From Bacillota bacterium (GTDB lineage: Bacteria; Bacillota; Clostridia; Oscillospirales; Ruminococcaceae), in NCBI GenBank assembly GCA_023395435.1, contig JAEWZG010000021.1, forward strand, positions 1 through 25,831: a stretch of DNA of 25,831 bases, in the 5' to 3' direction. Position numbers and translations under genes: made by a program. Below the pieces are notes generated by a model. The model did not search any database. It had not been told where the DNA came from and saw nothing but the letters and a program-made list of their open reading frames with translations. Shown piece after piece: positions 1 through 8,965 of this stretch (position 1 is the first letter of the stretch; the number at the start of each line of letters is the position of its first letter).

Positions 1-636
1 GGCAAAAGTTATTCTTGTAACAGTATTTTCTCATCAAAGATTGTCTGCGGTGAATGTGGTGAATTTTACGGCTCAAAGGTTTGGCACAGCAACAGCAAGT
101 ACAAGCGTACCATTTGGCAATGTAATAGTAAATTTAAAGGCGATAAAAAATGTTGCACGCCACATTTATATGAGGACGATATAAAGGCTGAATTTGTAAA
201 AGCGTATAATGAACTGCTCCTGAATAAAGAAGAAATACTTGATAATTGCCGGCTTATTCAATCCACCCTCACAGATTGCACTGCAATAGATTTTGAAATT
301 GAAAATTTACTTTGTGAGATTGAAGTTGTCACGGAACTGACAAGAAAGCTTGTTGATGATAATTCTTGCAATATTATAGACCAAAATGATTACATTTCAA
401 AATACTACAGCTATGTAAAACGCTATGAAGTAGCAAAAGTAAAGCTTGAAAAGTTACAATCGCAACGTCAACAACGGCTTGCAAAGCGTGATTCAATTGG
501 TGCTTTTATGTTTGAATTGAGTGAACGAGATGAGGTGCTTAACGAGTTCGATGAGAGGCTGTTTGGTATAGTGGTCGAGAGGATTGTGGTGAGGGAGAGT
601 GGGATGAAAGTTGAGTTACTTGTACATTTTACATAA
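1..636 (+). CDS. Large serine recombinase, C-terminal part (5' end outside window)
   Basis: The frame is open from base 1 to a TAA at 634-636 (211 residues), with the 5' end missing. The first 60 residues form a recombinase zinc ribbon: CGEC near residues 16-19, then WQC and a CC pair about 22 and 31 residues later. A long Lys/Glu-rich helical stretch follows, as in the coiled coil of large serine recombinases (TnpX/CcrB/phage integrase type). The tail, with IVVERIVVRES and a hydrophobic strand before the stop, is the usual end of these proteins. The catalytic N-terminal domain lies outside the window, so activity cannot be judged. In such elements the recombinase gene usually sits next to one end, so an element boundary may lie just downstream (inference). 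Confidence 0.85.
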   Translation, partial: GKSYSCNSIFSSKIVCGECGEFYGSKVWHSNSKYKRTIWQCNSKFKGDKKCCTPHLYEDDIKAEFVKAYNELLLNKEEILDNCRLIQSTLTDCTAIDFEIENLLCEIEVVTELTRKLVDDNSCNIIDQNDYISKYYSYVKRYEVAKVKLEKLQSQRQQRLAKRDSIGAFMFELSERDEVLNEFDERLFGIVVERIVVRESGMKVELLVHFT

Positions 637-805
637 TTCGCTTAATTACATATAGTGCGTAATGCTAAATTTATGTAAATATATTGAATATACTGATTAA
701 TTATGCTACAAAACAAATGTTGCGTAATTTTACAAATTATATGATTTTATCCTATTCTATGACATTCAGTATGCGCAGAAAGACATTAAAGATGGAGGAT
801 TAGGG

Positions 806-3800
806 ATGTTAAAAAAATCGAAAAAAGTGTTTGCTGGGCTATTATGTCTCATAATGATGATGACATTAATACCTGGCAATTTTGTTTTTGGTGAGGAAGC
901 TGCACCAGAAAATGATTATCTTGGGGTTGCAAGAAAAAGCCAGTATGTACTTTATGCAAGTTCAAAGGAAAATGGTATTCAACTTAATGGTAAGAAGTAT
1001 GTTATCAATGGTAACGTACATTCAAATTCTGATGTTGCCGCTTATCTTGATAAGCTTGATGTCAGAGGAAAGCTTGAAACAACAGGCAAAGTAATAAACT
1101 ATAATAATGGTGTCACACAGTATATAAAGAAGGAAAATGCTCCTGAAAGAGTATTGATAGATCCATCAAAATATATAGTTGACTCTTTGGGTGCAAATGC
1201 AAAAGTTTATGAGAATTGGACATCACTTAGTGACTCTACATTAGAAAATACTGAACCAATTCAGGCAAAGAGTGGACTTCAGTTTAGTGCTTCTGTCATT
1301 AAACTTAAAAGCACAATAATGTCTAATGGAAATATGCTGGTAAACGCTTCTGAAACATTTGTTTCACCAGAAAATGAAGAAGTATTATTGTATTCTGCAA
1401 ACGGAGACATTCAAGTTTCTGCACAAGATGTAGAAATCAATGGCATTATCTATGCCCCAAATGGAACAGTACAGATTGGTGGCACTAATGTAAAAATCAA
1501 TGGTATGATTATCGCAAAGAAAATTCAGATTGGTGCTAACAATAAGTTAATTATAAATCAGAACCTTAATCTAAAGAATGCTGAAGCTTTTAAATACTAC
1601 AATGACGAATTGCAAATATATTCTGAAGCAGAGTATGATGATACCACAGAAACAATTAATGTAAACTGGGAAAGTACATTTGATGAAGGTAAGTATGAAG
1701 TATATTCTTCAACAGATAATAAAAACTTCACCTTACTGGGCACAGTAACAGGCGCAAATACCTATGCATATAAAACAAATGGTTCAACTAATGACATATA
1801 CTTTAAGGTCAAACAGATTCTTAACAATGGCTTTACAAAAGAGTCAAATACTGTTAAAATGGTGTATGATGTATACATATGCTGTTATGTTTTTGAAGAC
1901 ACTGACACTGACAATGAAAAACTAACAGATACATATGAGTTCTTTTTAGAAACTGATAAGAATAATGTTGATACAGATGGCGACGACCTTACAGATTATG
2001 CTGAAGTATTCCTGACAGGAACAGATCCATTGTATAAAGATTCCGACGAGGATGGTATTCTTGATTGTGATGAGGATGCTGACGGCGATACTCTTATAAA
2101 TAAATATGAAATAAAGATAGGTTCAAATCCACAAAAGGTTGATACGGATGATGATACATTAGCTGATAATTATGAAGTTGCTGGAATAAAGATTAAAGGC
2201 GATGATATTAATACATATAAGACACTTCCAGGAAATGCAGATACTGACGGTGATACACTTTCTGATGGTGATGAAGCTCTTCTTGGATTAAATCCACTTT
2301 CAAAAGATAGTGATGGAGATGGGATACTTGATTGTAATGAAATGTTTAAGCAGAAAGTAGAACCATTAGAAATAGAAAATCCGAATAGTGCTGTTAAGGA
2401 AGTTAATCTTGATATCAATATAGCTGGCAATGCTGAAAAAAATGTTGAGATGGAAAGTGTTATGGGCAAGGATACATACTCATCAGCAGTTGTCGGGCTT
2501 ATCGGCGAACCAATAAGAATAGAAGCTAAATCTAAATTTGATACAGCCACACTTACATTTAAGATTGATAAAACAAAACTTGGCAATACAAACTTTAATG
2601 ATATACAGATGATGTGGTACAATGAAGATACAGGCTTTTATGAATATTTTGATACAATCCACAATGAAGCAAATAGTACTGTAAGTACAAAAACTAATCA
2701 TTTTTGTACTATCTTATTAGTTGATGGTAAGGTCTTTGAAAATAGCTTTAAAGAAGACTTATACTCAGGACACGAAGATACTGATTCTGTTAGATATAAT
2801 TTTAATACCTTAATATCTATCGATACATCCTTTAATATGTCTGATGATGACCCATATGAACCAATTTATCCAGATAACTTGCCTATAGGCTCTGGTTATA
2901 AAATATGGAAGCACAAATGCCGTAGGCAAGAAATCGTAGATAATTACCTAAAAGAACTAAACAATATGAGTGCAACAGAAAGACAAAAGTACAAAGTTGC
3001 AATTGCTCCATTCCATTTTGATTTAGATACAACGTATAAAATTGGTGATGAGGATATTGTGTCTGAATTTAAAAGTGAATATCCTTATAATAGTATGCTT
3101 GATACTTATTTCCGTTCAGATATAATTGAAAATGAATGGGGCACAGAATACAACAGAGCTATTACACAAATGATAAGTTTCCTCAAACAAAATGATACTT
3201 CACACAGATCAGGAAACATAGAATATAAAACTATTAGTTCAATACTATTTATTTCTGATGGTGCTGGTGAAATAGATGAGAACTTCCTCAGACAGGTAAA
3301 TGCTCAAGGAATTACTATTAATACTGTTGGTGTAACTGAAAATCAGCAAGATTTAGCTAAACTTAAGAAAATGGCAGAATTAACTGGTGGAAAGTGCTAT
3401 ACTGCAGTAGATCCTGATAGTTTAACAACAGGATATCATGACACAGATAATTCATACATAAATTTTACAAAAAATTCGGATGACGATAGTATCCCTGATA
3501 TTTTCGAGCAAGTTGGTATGAAATGTAGCAATGGTCAAACTATTTATTCCGATTATGAATCGGGTGATACTGATAAAGATGGTTTAAAAGACAGTGAAGA
3601 AATTGAAATGATAATGACTCCTGAGAGCTATTTAACATCTGGAATCCCTGAATATGCATATAAGAATATGGGATACAAATATTGCTTTACTAAACATTCG
3701 GATCCGAATGAAGTTGATACTGATTGGGATGGTTATAGTGATTATGACGAGGTAAATAACTACTTAAGTAATCCTAACCAGTATAATAAAATAATTATTT

Positions 3801-5008
3801 CTGATACCCTTGAAACATTATTAGACGACAGTTACTTTTCTGGAGCTGGCATAAAAGATTTACAAGAAAATGATCCAGTATATAAACTATGCATATTTTT
3901 AGGTAACAATGTTTACGGAAACAACTATCAAAAATCTCTTATTTATGAAAATGCACTAATTGACTTAATAATAAATGAAGAAAGTGGATTAAATGAATCG
4001 TTCGAATTAATCGAATTAAGAGATACGTGTAATGAATACCTTGGTCGCCTTGAAGAATCATTAACAATGCTAAGTAAAAAACTTGGTAATAACAATACAA
4101 TGTTAAGACAAGAAATAAGTAACTTTAAAGCAGACATAGATTCATGCAAAATCACCTCATACAATAATGTTGATTGGAAAAATAAAGATGAGTACTATAA
4201 TGCAATGACAAGGTTAAGTGAAAGAGCTTCAAGACTGGAGCAGCAATCAGCGGAATTTAAATTAATACAGCAAACAAATACAGTGAAAATGAATTTTTTA
4301 GACAACACTGGGAAGGTATTAAATACCTTTAGTAAAGCTGTTACTGTAAGCCAAATGAAAGATATTGTTAATAAAGGCTTATTAGAATATATCAAGATTA
4401 AATCTAAACAAGATACCATATATTATTACTACGATATGCTATGCTTAATCTATAATAAGACTTATGATTCAGACCTAAAGAAAGCTGCTGAAACGGTTGC
4501 TGCAATTGTCGAAGAAAAAATAGGCGCATTTGAGTTTGAAACAAAGAAGATTATTAAAGAATTGGGGAATCTCGCGATAGATGAAATCTCATCTTCTCTT
4601 ATATCTAAATTAGGTCCCTTGGGATTCGGAATTAATTTTGGCCGATCTATTGGAAATTTTTTAACTAATCTTTCAGAAGTATGCAAAGAATCAGTTAATG
4701 TGTACATTTATTCTTGTATTGGAGAAATAATTAGTAAGGAAATTAATGCAAATTATAGTTTTAATAAGGCGTATACAAACTTAGGAAAAGAGTATTTATC
4801 AATAACTAACAAAGACAATAAAACACTTATTAAAAACTATTATTATTTATTAAACGTTAGAATTTCGACAGAAAAGAGTTGCAAAGCATTATATACCGCA
4901 GCACCGACCTACATTTGTAAACTTGTAGGTCTGAATAAAAATGATAATATTAGATCATGTGAAGTAGGCATATATGATCTTAAAAAGGGATATTTTTTAA
5001 TAGCTTAG
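806..5008 (+). CDS. Large secreted protein with TSP3-type calcium repeats, VWA domain and helical C-terminus
   Basis: A 1400-residue exported protein. ATG at 806 is 7 nt after GGAGG and begins a signal peptide (KKSKK, hydrophobic run, cleavage probably near residue 29). By eye the order is: beta-rich region resembling polymer-forming or solenoid repeats (about 150-255), a fibronectin-III-like domain (about 280-355), and Asp-rich thrombospondin-type-3-like calcium repeats (about 365-512, several DTDGD or DSDGDG units). Next come a von Willebrand A domain (about 668-875; MIDAS-like D673-T-S-F-N, later FISDG), further DTDKDG/DTDWDG repeats (about 890-985), and a long mostly helical C-terminus with a Gly-rich amphipathic patch near 1270-1300. 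No LPXTG or S-layer motif was seen, so cell attachment is unclear. First gene of an operon with the two genes downstream (9-nt and 8-nt gaps). Likely adhesion or surface role (inference); the C-terminus is not recognised. Confidence 0.85.
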   Translation: MLKKSKKVFAGLLCLIMMMTLIPGNFVFGEEAAPENDYLGVARKSQYVLYASSKENGIQLNGKKYVINGNVHSNSDVAAYLDKLDVRGKLETTGKVINYNNGVTQYIKKENAPERVLIDPSKYIVDSLGANAKVYENWTSLSDSTLENTEPIQAKSGLQFSASVIKLKSTIMSNGNMLVNASETFVSPENEEVLLYSANGDIQVSAQDVEINGIIYAPNGTVQIGGTNVKINGMIIAKKIQIGANNKLIINQNLNLKNAEAFKYYNDELQIYSEAEYDDTTETINVNWESTFDEGKYEVYSSTDNKNFTLLGTVTGANTYAYKTNGSTNDIYFKVKQILNNGFTKESNTVKMVYDVYICCYVFEDTDTDNEKLTDTYEFFLETDKNNVDTDGDDLTDYAEVFLTGTDPLYKDSDEDGILDCDEDADGDTLINKYEIKIGSNPQKVDTDDDTLADNYEVAGIKIKGDDINTYKTLPGNADTDGDTLSDGDEALLGLNPLSKDSDGDGILDCNEMFKQKVEPLEIENPNSAVKEVNLDINIAGNAEKNVEMESVMGKDTYSSAVVGLIGEPIRIEAKSKFDTATLTFKIDKTKLGNTNFNDIQMMWYNEDTGFYEYFDTIHNEANSTVSTKTNHFCTILLVDGKVFENSFKEDLYSGHEDTDSVRYNFNTLISIDTSFNMSDDDPYEPIYPDNLPIGSGYKIWKHKCRRQEIVDNYLKELNNMSATERQKYKVAIAPFHFDLDTTYKIGDEDIVSEFKSEYPYNSMLDTYFRSDIIENEWGTEYNRAITQMISFLKQNDTSHRSGNIEYKTISSILFISDGAGEIDENFLRQVNAQGITINTVGVTENQQDLAKLKKMAELTGGKCYTAVDPDSLTTGYHDTDNSYINFTKNSDDDSIPDIFEQVGMKCSNGQTIYSDYESGDTDKDGLKDSEEIEMIMTPESYLTSGIPEYAYKNMGYKYCFTKHSDPNEVDTDWDGYSDYDEVNNYLSNPNQYNKIIISDTLETLLDDSYFSGAGIKDLQENDPVYKLCIFLGNNVYGNNYQKSLIYENALIDLIINEESGLNESFELIELRDTCNEYLGRLEESLTMLSKKLGNNNTMLRQEISNFKADIDSCKITSYNNVDWKNKDEYYNAMTRLSERASRLEQQSAEFKLIQQTNTVKMNFLDNTGKVLNTFSKAVTVSQMKDIVNKGLLEYIKIKSKQDTIYYYYDMLCLIYNKTYDSDLKKAAETVAAIVEEKIGAFEFETKKIIKELGNLAIDEISSSLISKLGPLGFGINFGRSIGNFLTNLSEVCKESVNVYIYSCIGEIISKEINANYSFNKAYTNLGKEYLSITNKDNKTLIKNYYYLLNVRISTEKSCKALYTAAPTYICKLVGLNKNDNIRSCEVGIYDLKKGYFLIA

Positions 5009-5017
5009 GGGTAAAAC

Positions 5018-5728
5018 ATGGAAGACAACGAGATTATAAATCAAATAAGAAGTAATGAACCAGAAGGCGTAAGAAATCTAAAATATAAATACAATGAGTT
5101 CTTAGAATCTATCGTTACTAATTGTAATCTAGCAATTGGCTTTGAAGAATTATGTCTACAAGATTTGTATAGAAACATAAATACTTATTTAGTCAATTTT
5201 AATAATAATGAATCTTTAGGTACTTATCTTAATTTTTGCATAAGACAAATAATGATTAGGAATTTCTTGTATTGCTATGGCAGTTACTCTATGGAGAATG
5301 ATATAATATCATCTTTCTTAAAAAGTAATAATACCTTCTTATTAAAAAGAACCAAAAAAACTATAAATCACTATTTGGAAAATTCAAACAAACGCGAGCG
5401 TGAGTTTTTTATTCGCCGCTATTTTAATATGCAATATTTAGCTTTTATTCAACGAGATATGAAAATGTATCGACTAATTGCTGAATTTTATGATTTTAAA
5501 ATAAAATGCAATCTTGGTTTTTCCGTTAGCAAAATAATAAATGATGTTGAAAAAATTGATTTGAAATATGTCGATGAATTTAACAAATTGAACATATACA
5601 ACAATTATCATTTAAGTAATAATAATTTTAAATATATGATATATAGTTCTCGAATTAAGAACATTATTCCATGGTGTGCATTATTAATGATGCTAATTAT
5701 AATTATTTTTATTATTAATATTATTTAG
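5018..5728 (+). CDS. Degenerate ECF sigma-factor-like protein with C-terminal membrane anchor
   Basis: 236 residues; ATG lies 9 nt after the preceding stop with a weak AGGGG ribosome site. The first 100 residues follow the pattern of ECF sigma region 2: a start like NEIINQIRSNEPEGVRNL, an acidic helix ELCLQDLYRNI, then a SLGTYLNFCIRQIMIRN helix. Residues about 120-185 resemble region 4, with SNKREREFFIRRYF and a later helix pair around IAEFYDF and SVSKIINDVEKI, but the recognition helix is poorly conserved. The last 20 residues are almost entirely Leu/Ile/Met/Phe, a clear transmembrane segment, so the protein is probably tethered with its N-terminus in the cytoplasm. It could be a sigma factor, an anti-sigma decoy or a non-transcriptional relic. 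Its place between a secreted surface protein and a polytopic membrane protein suggests envelope sensing or control of this operon (inference). Confidence 0.5.
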   Translation: MEDNEIINQIRSNEPEGVRNLKYKYNEFLESIVTNCNLAIGFEELCLQDLYRNINTYLVNFNNNESLGTYLNFCIRQIMIRNFLYCYGSYSMENDIISSFLKSNNTFLLKRTKKTINHYLENSNKREREFFIRRYFNMQYLAFIQRDMKMYRLIAEFYDFKIKCNLGFSVSKIINDVEKIDLKYVDEFNKLNIYNNYHLSNNNFKYMIYSSRIKNIIPWCALLMMLIIIIFIINII

Positions 5729-5736
5729 GAGGAAGA

Positions 5737-6243
5737 ATGAAAAATTATATTAAATTCTCATGGATATATTTACTGTACATGTTTTGCTTTTTTATTCTAT
5801 TATCAATAGCAAGGAATATTATTCTTTCGGTTATTTGTAATGTATTTGAAGTCAAAGGCAAATCTTTTGCAATTATTTATGTAGTACTTGATTGTATATT
5901 ACTGGCATTGTCGTACTTTTTATCAACATTAGCAGCTATCAAGCACGGAATTAAAAAAAGGAAACAGCTTGATAAAAAAAAGTTCATCCTATTTACAGCA
6001 ATATTTTTTGTAGCCATAAGCTTACTGAACATTCTGATTAATATTTTATTCTACAACTTTAATCTAGATGTAATTCTTAATAACACTGATATTTACATAA
6101 GAATTATTTCAGGAAAAGCTAAAACAATTGAAGATATAAAAGTGATATATAAAACATTAAGCATTATTAAATGTATTATAACTTCAATTTCTGTATTGCC
6201 GATGATTTTAATTGTCAGAACAAATGTTCTTAAAACAAAATAA
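5737..6243 (+). CDS. Four-helix membrane protein of unknown function
   Basis: 168 residues starting 8 nt after the previous gene, with AGGAGG just ahead of the ATG. Four hydrophobic segments are visible at about residues 10-32, 45-68, 83-107 and 141-161. A strongly basic cytoplasmic loop (HGIKKRKQLDKKK) separates helices 2 and 3, and a polar loop of about 30 residues separates helices 3 and 4. No catalytic or transport motif is recognisable. Spacing and the terminator directly downstream make it the last gene of the three-gene operon with the VWA/TSP3 protein and the sigma-like protein. A role as membrane partner of the anchored sigma-like protein is possible but is inference only. Confidence 0.75.
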   Translation: MKNYIKFSWIYLLYMFCFFILLSIARNIILSVICNVFEVKGKSFAIIYVVLDCILLALSYFLSTLAAIKHGIKKRKQLDKKKFILFTAIFFVAISLLNILINILFYNFNLDVILNNTDIYIRIISGKAKTIEDIKVIYKTLSIIKCIITSISVLPMILIVRTNVLKTK

Positions 6244-6261
6244 AACCATTAGAAGTATTGA

Positions 6262-6299
6262 AACTCCCATTTACTTATGTAAATGGGAGTTCTTTTTTT
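6262..6299 (+). terminator. Rho-independent terminator after the surface-protein operon
   Basis: A perfect 13-bp stem (6262-6274 with 6279-6291), TTAT loop, followed by a run of seven T residues (6293-6299). It lies 18 nt after the stop of the 168-residue membrane protein. Confidence 0.92.
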
Positions 6300-7041
6300 G
6301 CTCTTATTAATGTAATTTTGCTTATTAAAAATTGTTCAACTAGTTTATAGCCATTAGTTCCTGTAGATGCAATAAAAGTATTAAAACAAAATCGTTTAAT
6401 AAGTACAATAGATTCTATTGTACTAATACCACACGAGGAATTTTTAATTGTTATTCTAATAATTATGTTATTAATAAAAAAGAAAAATATATCCATTATA
6501 ATTAATACAAAAGTATAATTTATAGTTTCTGTCAAAACGCCTCGCCTTGTAAGAACATATGTTTATTTGGGCAGACAGGTTAATTTATATTGTTATAATT
6601 CCAGTTGACTTTAATTTTCTTACTATTATTACACCAAACACTTGATCTTAAAAAAGCAACTTGCCACCACACCAGCCGGTACCCCTAAGGCTTCAGCAAT
6701 CTGCCTATTACTCCAGTCAGGATGTTGTAGTCTTAACCTTGCTACTGGTTGTAAGTTATACAGAAGATTAGTTATCCCAATCGTTTCATCTATGTGTTTA
6801 ATACATAAAAGCTGCTTTTGATAATACAGTGAGAGCGAATGTATAAAAGAGTAACAATCGCACATTCAGATTAGCTAACTACACCTTTAATAGATTTACC
6901 GTAAAGTCTTGATCTTAAAGTGTTTTTAACGCAATAATTTTCTTTTTATAAAATACGTAAGCTATAATTTAGACGAGATTAGAATGGGTGCATTTCCCCC
7001 AAATAGGTGATTTGTATCAAATGTGAAAGCCTTTGCCAAAT
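6300..7041. other. AT-rich gap with no convincing gene
   Basis: No reading frame here has both a family match and a good ribosome site. One minus-strand frame (6275-6535, 86 codons) encodes a hydrophobic then polar sequence that I do not recognise, and it runs into the terminator. A second minus-strand frame at 6629-6865 carries a helix-turn-helix-like tail and is listed separately. The rest looks like decayed intergenic DNA. Confidence 0.5.
6629..6865 (-). pseudogene. Possible remnant of a helix-turn-helix protein
   Basis: A 78-codon minus-strand frame. Its first half is not protein-like, but the last 40 residues contain LRLQHPDWSNRQIAEALGVP followed by AGVVAS. This is the pattern of a helix-turn-helix as found in region 4 of sigma factors or in WhiA-like and recombinase HTH domains. 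There is no clear ribosome site for the ATG at 6865. I read it as a fragment of a larger DNA-binding protein. It could also be a short genuine regulator, but nothing nearby supports that. Confidence 0.3.
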
Positions 7042-7082
7042 AAGAACCTCACGATTAATACAATTGTGAGGTTCTTTCTTTA
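7042..7082. terminator. Hairpin followed by T-rich tract
   Basis: An 11-bp perfect stem (7042-7052 with 7066-7076), extendable by three A-T pairs and a wobble, followed by TTTCTTTAT. The AAG run on the 5' side would also give a U-rich tail on the minus strand, so it may act in both directions. No gene immediately upstream explains it, which fits decayed DNA. Confidence 0.6.
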
Positions 7083-7136
7083 TGCCATGAAAGCCTTTAA
7101 ATAAAGGATTTGTGGCACTTATTTATTAATATATAA

Positions 7137-7178
7137 CCCCTCAGGAGAGTGAAATTATCACTTTTTATGAGGGGATTT
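7137..7178 (+). terminator. Two-part hairpin resembling a terminator
   Basis: Outer stem CCCCTCA (7137-7143) with TGAGGGG (7168-7174), inner stem AGTGA (7148-7152) with TCACT (7158-7162), then ATTTTG. This is the second terminator-like structure within 100 bases. It lies upstream of the truncated Rhs gene and would shield it from read-through. Confidence 0.5.
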
Positions 7179-7274
7179 TGCTGTATTGGTGTGTTTTATA
7201 AAAAGCTATCGTTGGATAATAGGGGTATCGTTTGGGAGTTGTTGAGGATGTATTTTAAATGATTGGCCACATTG

Positions 7275-7405
7275 AGTGCAGGATATTCTTATGCTTATGA
7301 TGTATTAGGAAGATTACATATACTGGTGGATGTAATAGTGATAATGAATTACCGAATAGAATTTTTGAAACTGATAATAAGTTCAATACGTTTGTATATG
7401 GACTA
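7275..7405 (+). pseudogene. Rhs/YD-repeat remnant upstream of the toxin gene
   Basis: From 7281 one frame reads YSYAYDVLGRLH, a typical Rhs YD repeat. From about 7322 the coding shifts to the frame used by the downstream Rhs gene (TGGCNSDNELPNRIF and onward), and that frame has a TGA at 7298. The large N-terminal part of the Rhs protein has therefore been lost by deletion plus a frameshift, leaving the C-terminal portion. Confidence 0.65.
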
Positions 7406-8965
7406 ATGAAGGATGCATATAAACATCCTTCTGACCTAGTATATATTCCAAACAATTATTCAGGCGACTGGAACGGACAATATAAAGCAACATCTTATGT
7501 AAATGATATCAATAATGAGTACACACAGGTTCTTGCTGAAGAAACCGAAAGCTGTTATAATCCAAAGACCTATACATATGGTAACGGAATGAACAGTGCT
7601 GAAAATGCATGGGAAAAAGATTATTATATGTATGACGGAAGAGGTTATGTATCAAATTTAACTTCACAATATGAATACAATATGGTATCATATAAATATG
7701 ATGAATTTGGAAATCAGTGGGAATCTGGTTGGTCGAACTTCAGCTCATATGGTTATAACGGTGAAAGCTATGACTACATAACAGGCCTCCAATACTTAAG
7801 GGCTCGTTATTATGACCCTGCAACAGGAAGATTCTTAACTCAGGATACTGTTCAAGGCGACGTAATGAATCCTCTCACACAAAATCTTTACTCCTACACA
7901 CAAAACAATCCGCTTAATTTGATTGATCCGAGTGGGCATATTTCGAAAGAATTAATACAAAGATTAAGAAATAGAGCAGATGAAATTAGCAGTAGATTGC
8001 AACCAGTACTAAGAACAATACAAAGAATTATTTCTCCTATAACAAGTATGTTCTCATCACTTAAAAATATTTATACTAACCTACAAAATGCACAGAAATT
8101 GAATGATGAGCTTTGGCGTTCTTGCGATGCTAAATTACCAAAAGTGTTAGACCCCACCTTGAGGAAAGAATTAATTGCACAGCAAGTAAATAATGAAAAA
8201 ATAGCATTATTTAATGAAAAAAAGGCATTTGAAAAAGCGAATGAAGATTTATATGCATTATATACAAGCGGAGGCAGTTTGCCTCAAGATTTAGTTTCAG
8301 GTTCACAAGGAACTAAGTTGAAACCTGTACAAATAACGGAATTGAAACATGGTGGACAAGTTTTAGAATCAGAAGATCCGGATTCTATTGCTTTGCATGA
8401 ATCCCTGGCAATATGGAGTTTTGTTCCGTATGCAAATTTTGTTGCAATTCCAGCAAATGCGTTATTATATGCTTATGAAGGGGACTATTTAAATGCTATT
8501 TCTTTAAGTAATGGTTATGCAAAAATTATCACTTTCAATAAACCCACAAGCAAAATAGATGAAGCTGCAAATGAACAATATAATTCTTCAAAAACGCCAA
8601 TGCGCGGTGAAGATTGGAATATGTATTTTAAAGAGACTTATGGGAAGGATAATGTATCTTGGGATACTGTTTCCATTAATAAAATAATAGATACACCGAG
8701 TATAATAACTAATCTAACACCACAAGAAGTGGCAAACTCAGCTCTTAAAAGCGGATGGACTGTTGAATCGCTGGGCAAGGGTAGATTAGCTGGTGTTTCA
8801 TATGATCGAGGTGGCGGATTTAGTATGCGCGCTCCAAATGGAGGCTCAGAATATATTCAGTATCACCCAGGTGGTGGGCATCATGGTGATTTACCATATT
8901 TTAAAGTGTCCTCTGGACCAAATGGTACTGTGCGATATGATATTAATGGAGGTAAGTTAAATTGA
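7406..8965 (+). CDS. Rhs-family protein, 5'-truncated, with variable C-terminal toxin-like region
   Basis: 519 codons. Residues about 1-178 are the end of an Rhs core with YD-type motifs, RARYYDPATGRF near 132-143 and the closing core tip NPLNLIDPSGH ending at H178. The remaining 341 residues are the variable tip. It has a helical linker (180-300), a hydrophobic stretch near 330-355, and a Gly/His-rich end containing SMRAPNGG, YHPGGGHHGDLPYF (H492-H493) and SSGPNGTVRYD. That ending looks like a small nuclease-type polymorphic toxin domain, but I cannot name its family. The ATG at 7406 has no ribosome site, and the frame stays open upstream to a TGA at 7298, so the gene is a truncated derivative whose expression is doubtful. 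A 4-nt overlap couples it to the probable immunity gene. Confidence 0.75.
   Translation: MKDAYKHPSDLVYIPNNYSGDWNGQYKATSYVNDINNEYTQVLAEETESCYNPKTYTYGNGMNSAENAWEKDYYMYDGRGYVSNLTSQYEYNMVSYKYDEFGNQWESGWSNFSSYGYNGESYDYITGLQYLRARYYDPATGRFLTQDTVQGDVMNPLTQNLYSYTQNNPLNLIDPSGHISKELIQRLRNRADEISSRLQPVLRTIQRIISPITSMFSSLKNIYTNLQNAQKLNDELWRSCDAKLPKVLDPTLRKELIAQQVNNEKIALFNEKKAFEKANEDLYALYTSGGSLPQDLVSGSQGTKLKPVQITELKHGGQVLESEDPDSIALHESLAIWSFVPYANFVAIPANALLYAYEGDYLNAISLSNGYAKIITFNKPTSKIDEAANEQYNSSKTPMRGEDWNMYFKETYGKDNVSWDTVSINKIIDTPSIITNLTPQEVANSALKSGWTVESLGKGRLAGVSYDRGGGFSMRAPNGGSEYIQYHPGGGHHGDLPYFKVSSGPNGTVRYDINGGKLN
7802..7940 (+). repeat. Rhs core-tip direct repeat, copy A
   Basis: 139 bases encoding the Rhs core from ARYYDPATG to IDPSGH. 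It matches 9452-9590 base for base in length, with about 13 differences by hand count. The next base begins unrelated sequence in both copies. Confidence 0.92.

Noticed and set aside
2170..2622. A 150-codon minus-strand frame inside the large surface protein gene
   Set aside because: It mirrors the Asp-rich calcium repeats in antisense, giving a Ser-rich translation; no ribosome site or domain.
6275..6535. An 86-codon minus-strand frame, possible small membrane protein
   Set aside because: Very AT-rich, weak ribosome site, overlaps the operon terminator and matches nothing I know.
6641..6917. CTTGATCTTAAA present at 6641-6652 and again near 6906-6917
   Set aside because: A 12-base match in AT-rich decayed DNA can arise by chance and has no further shared sequence around it.
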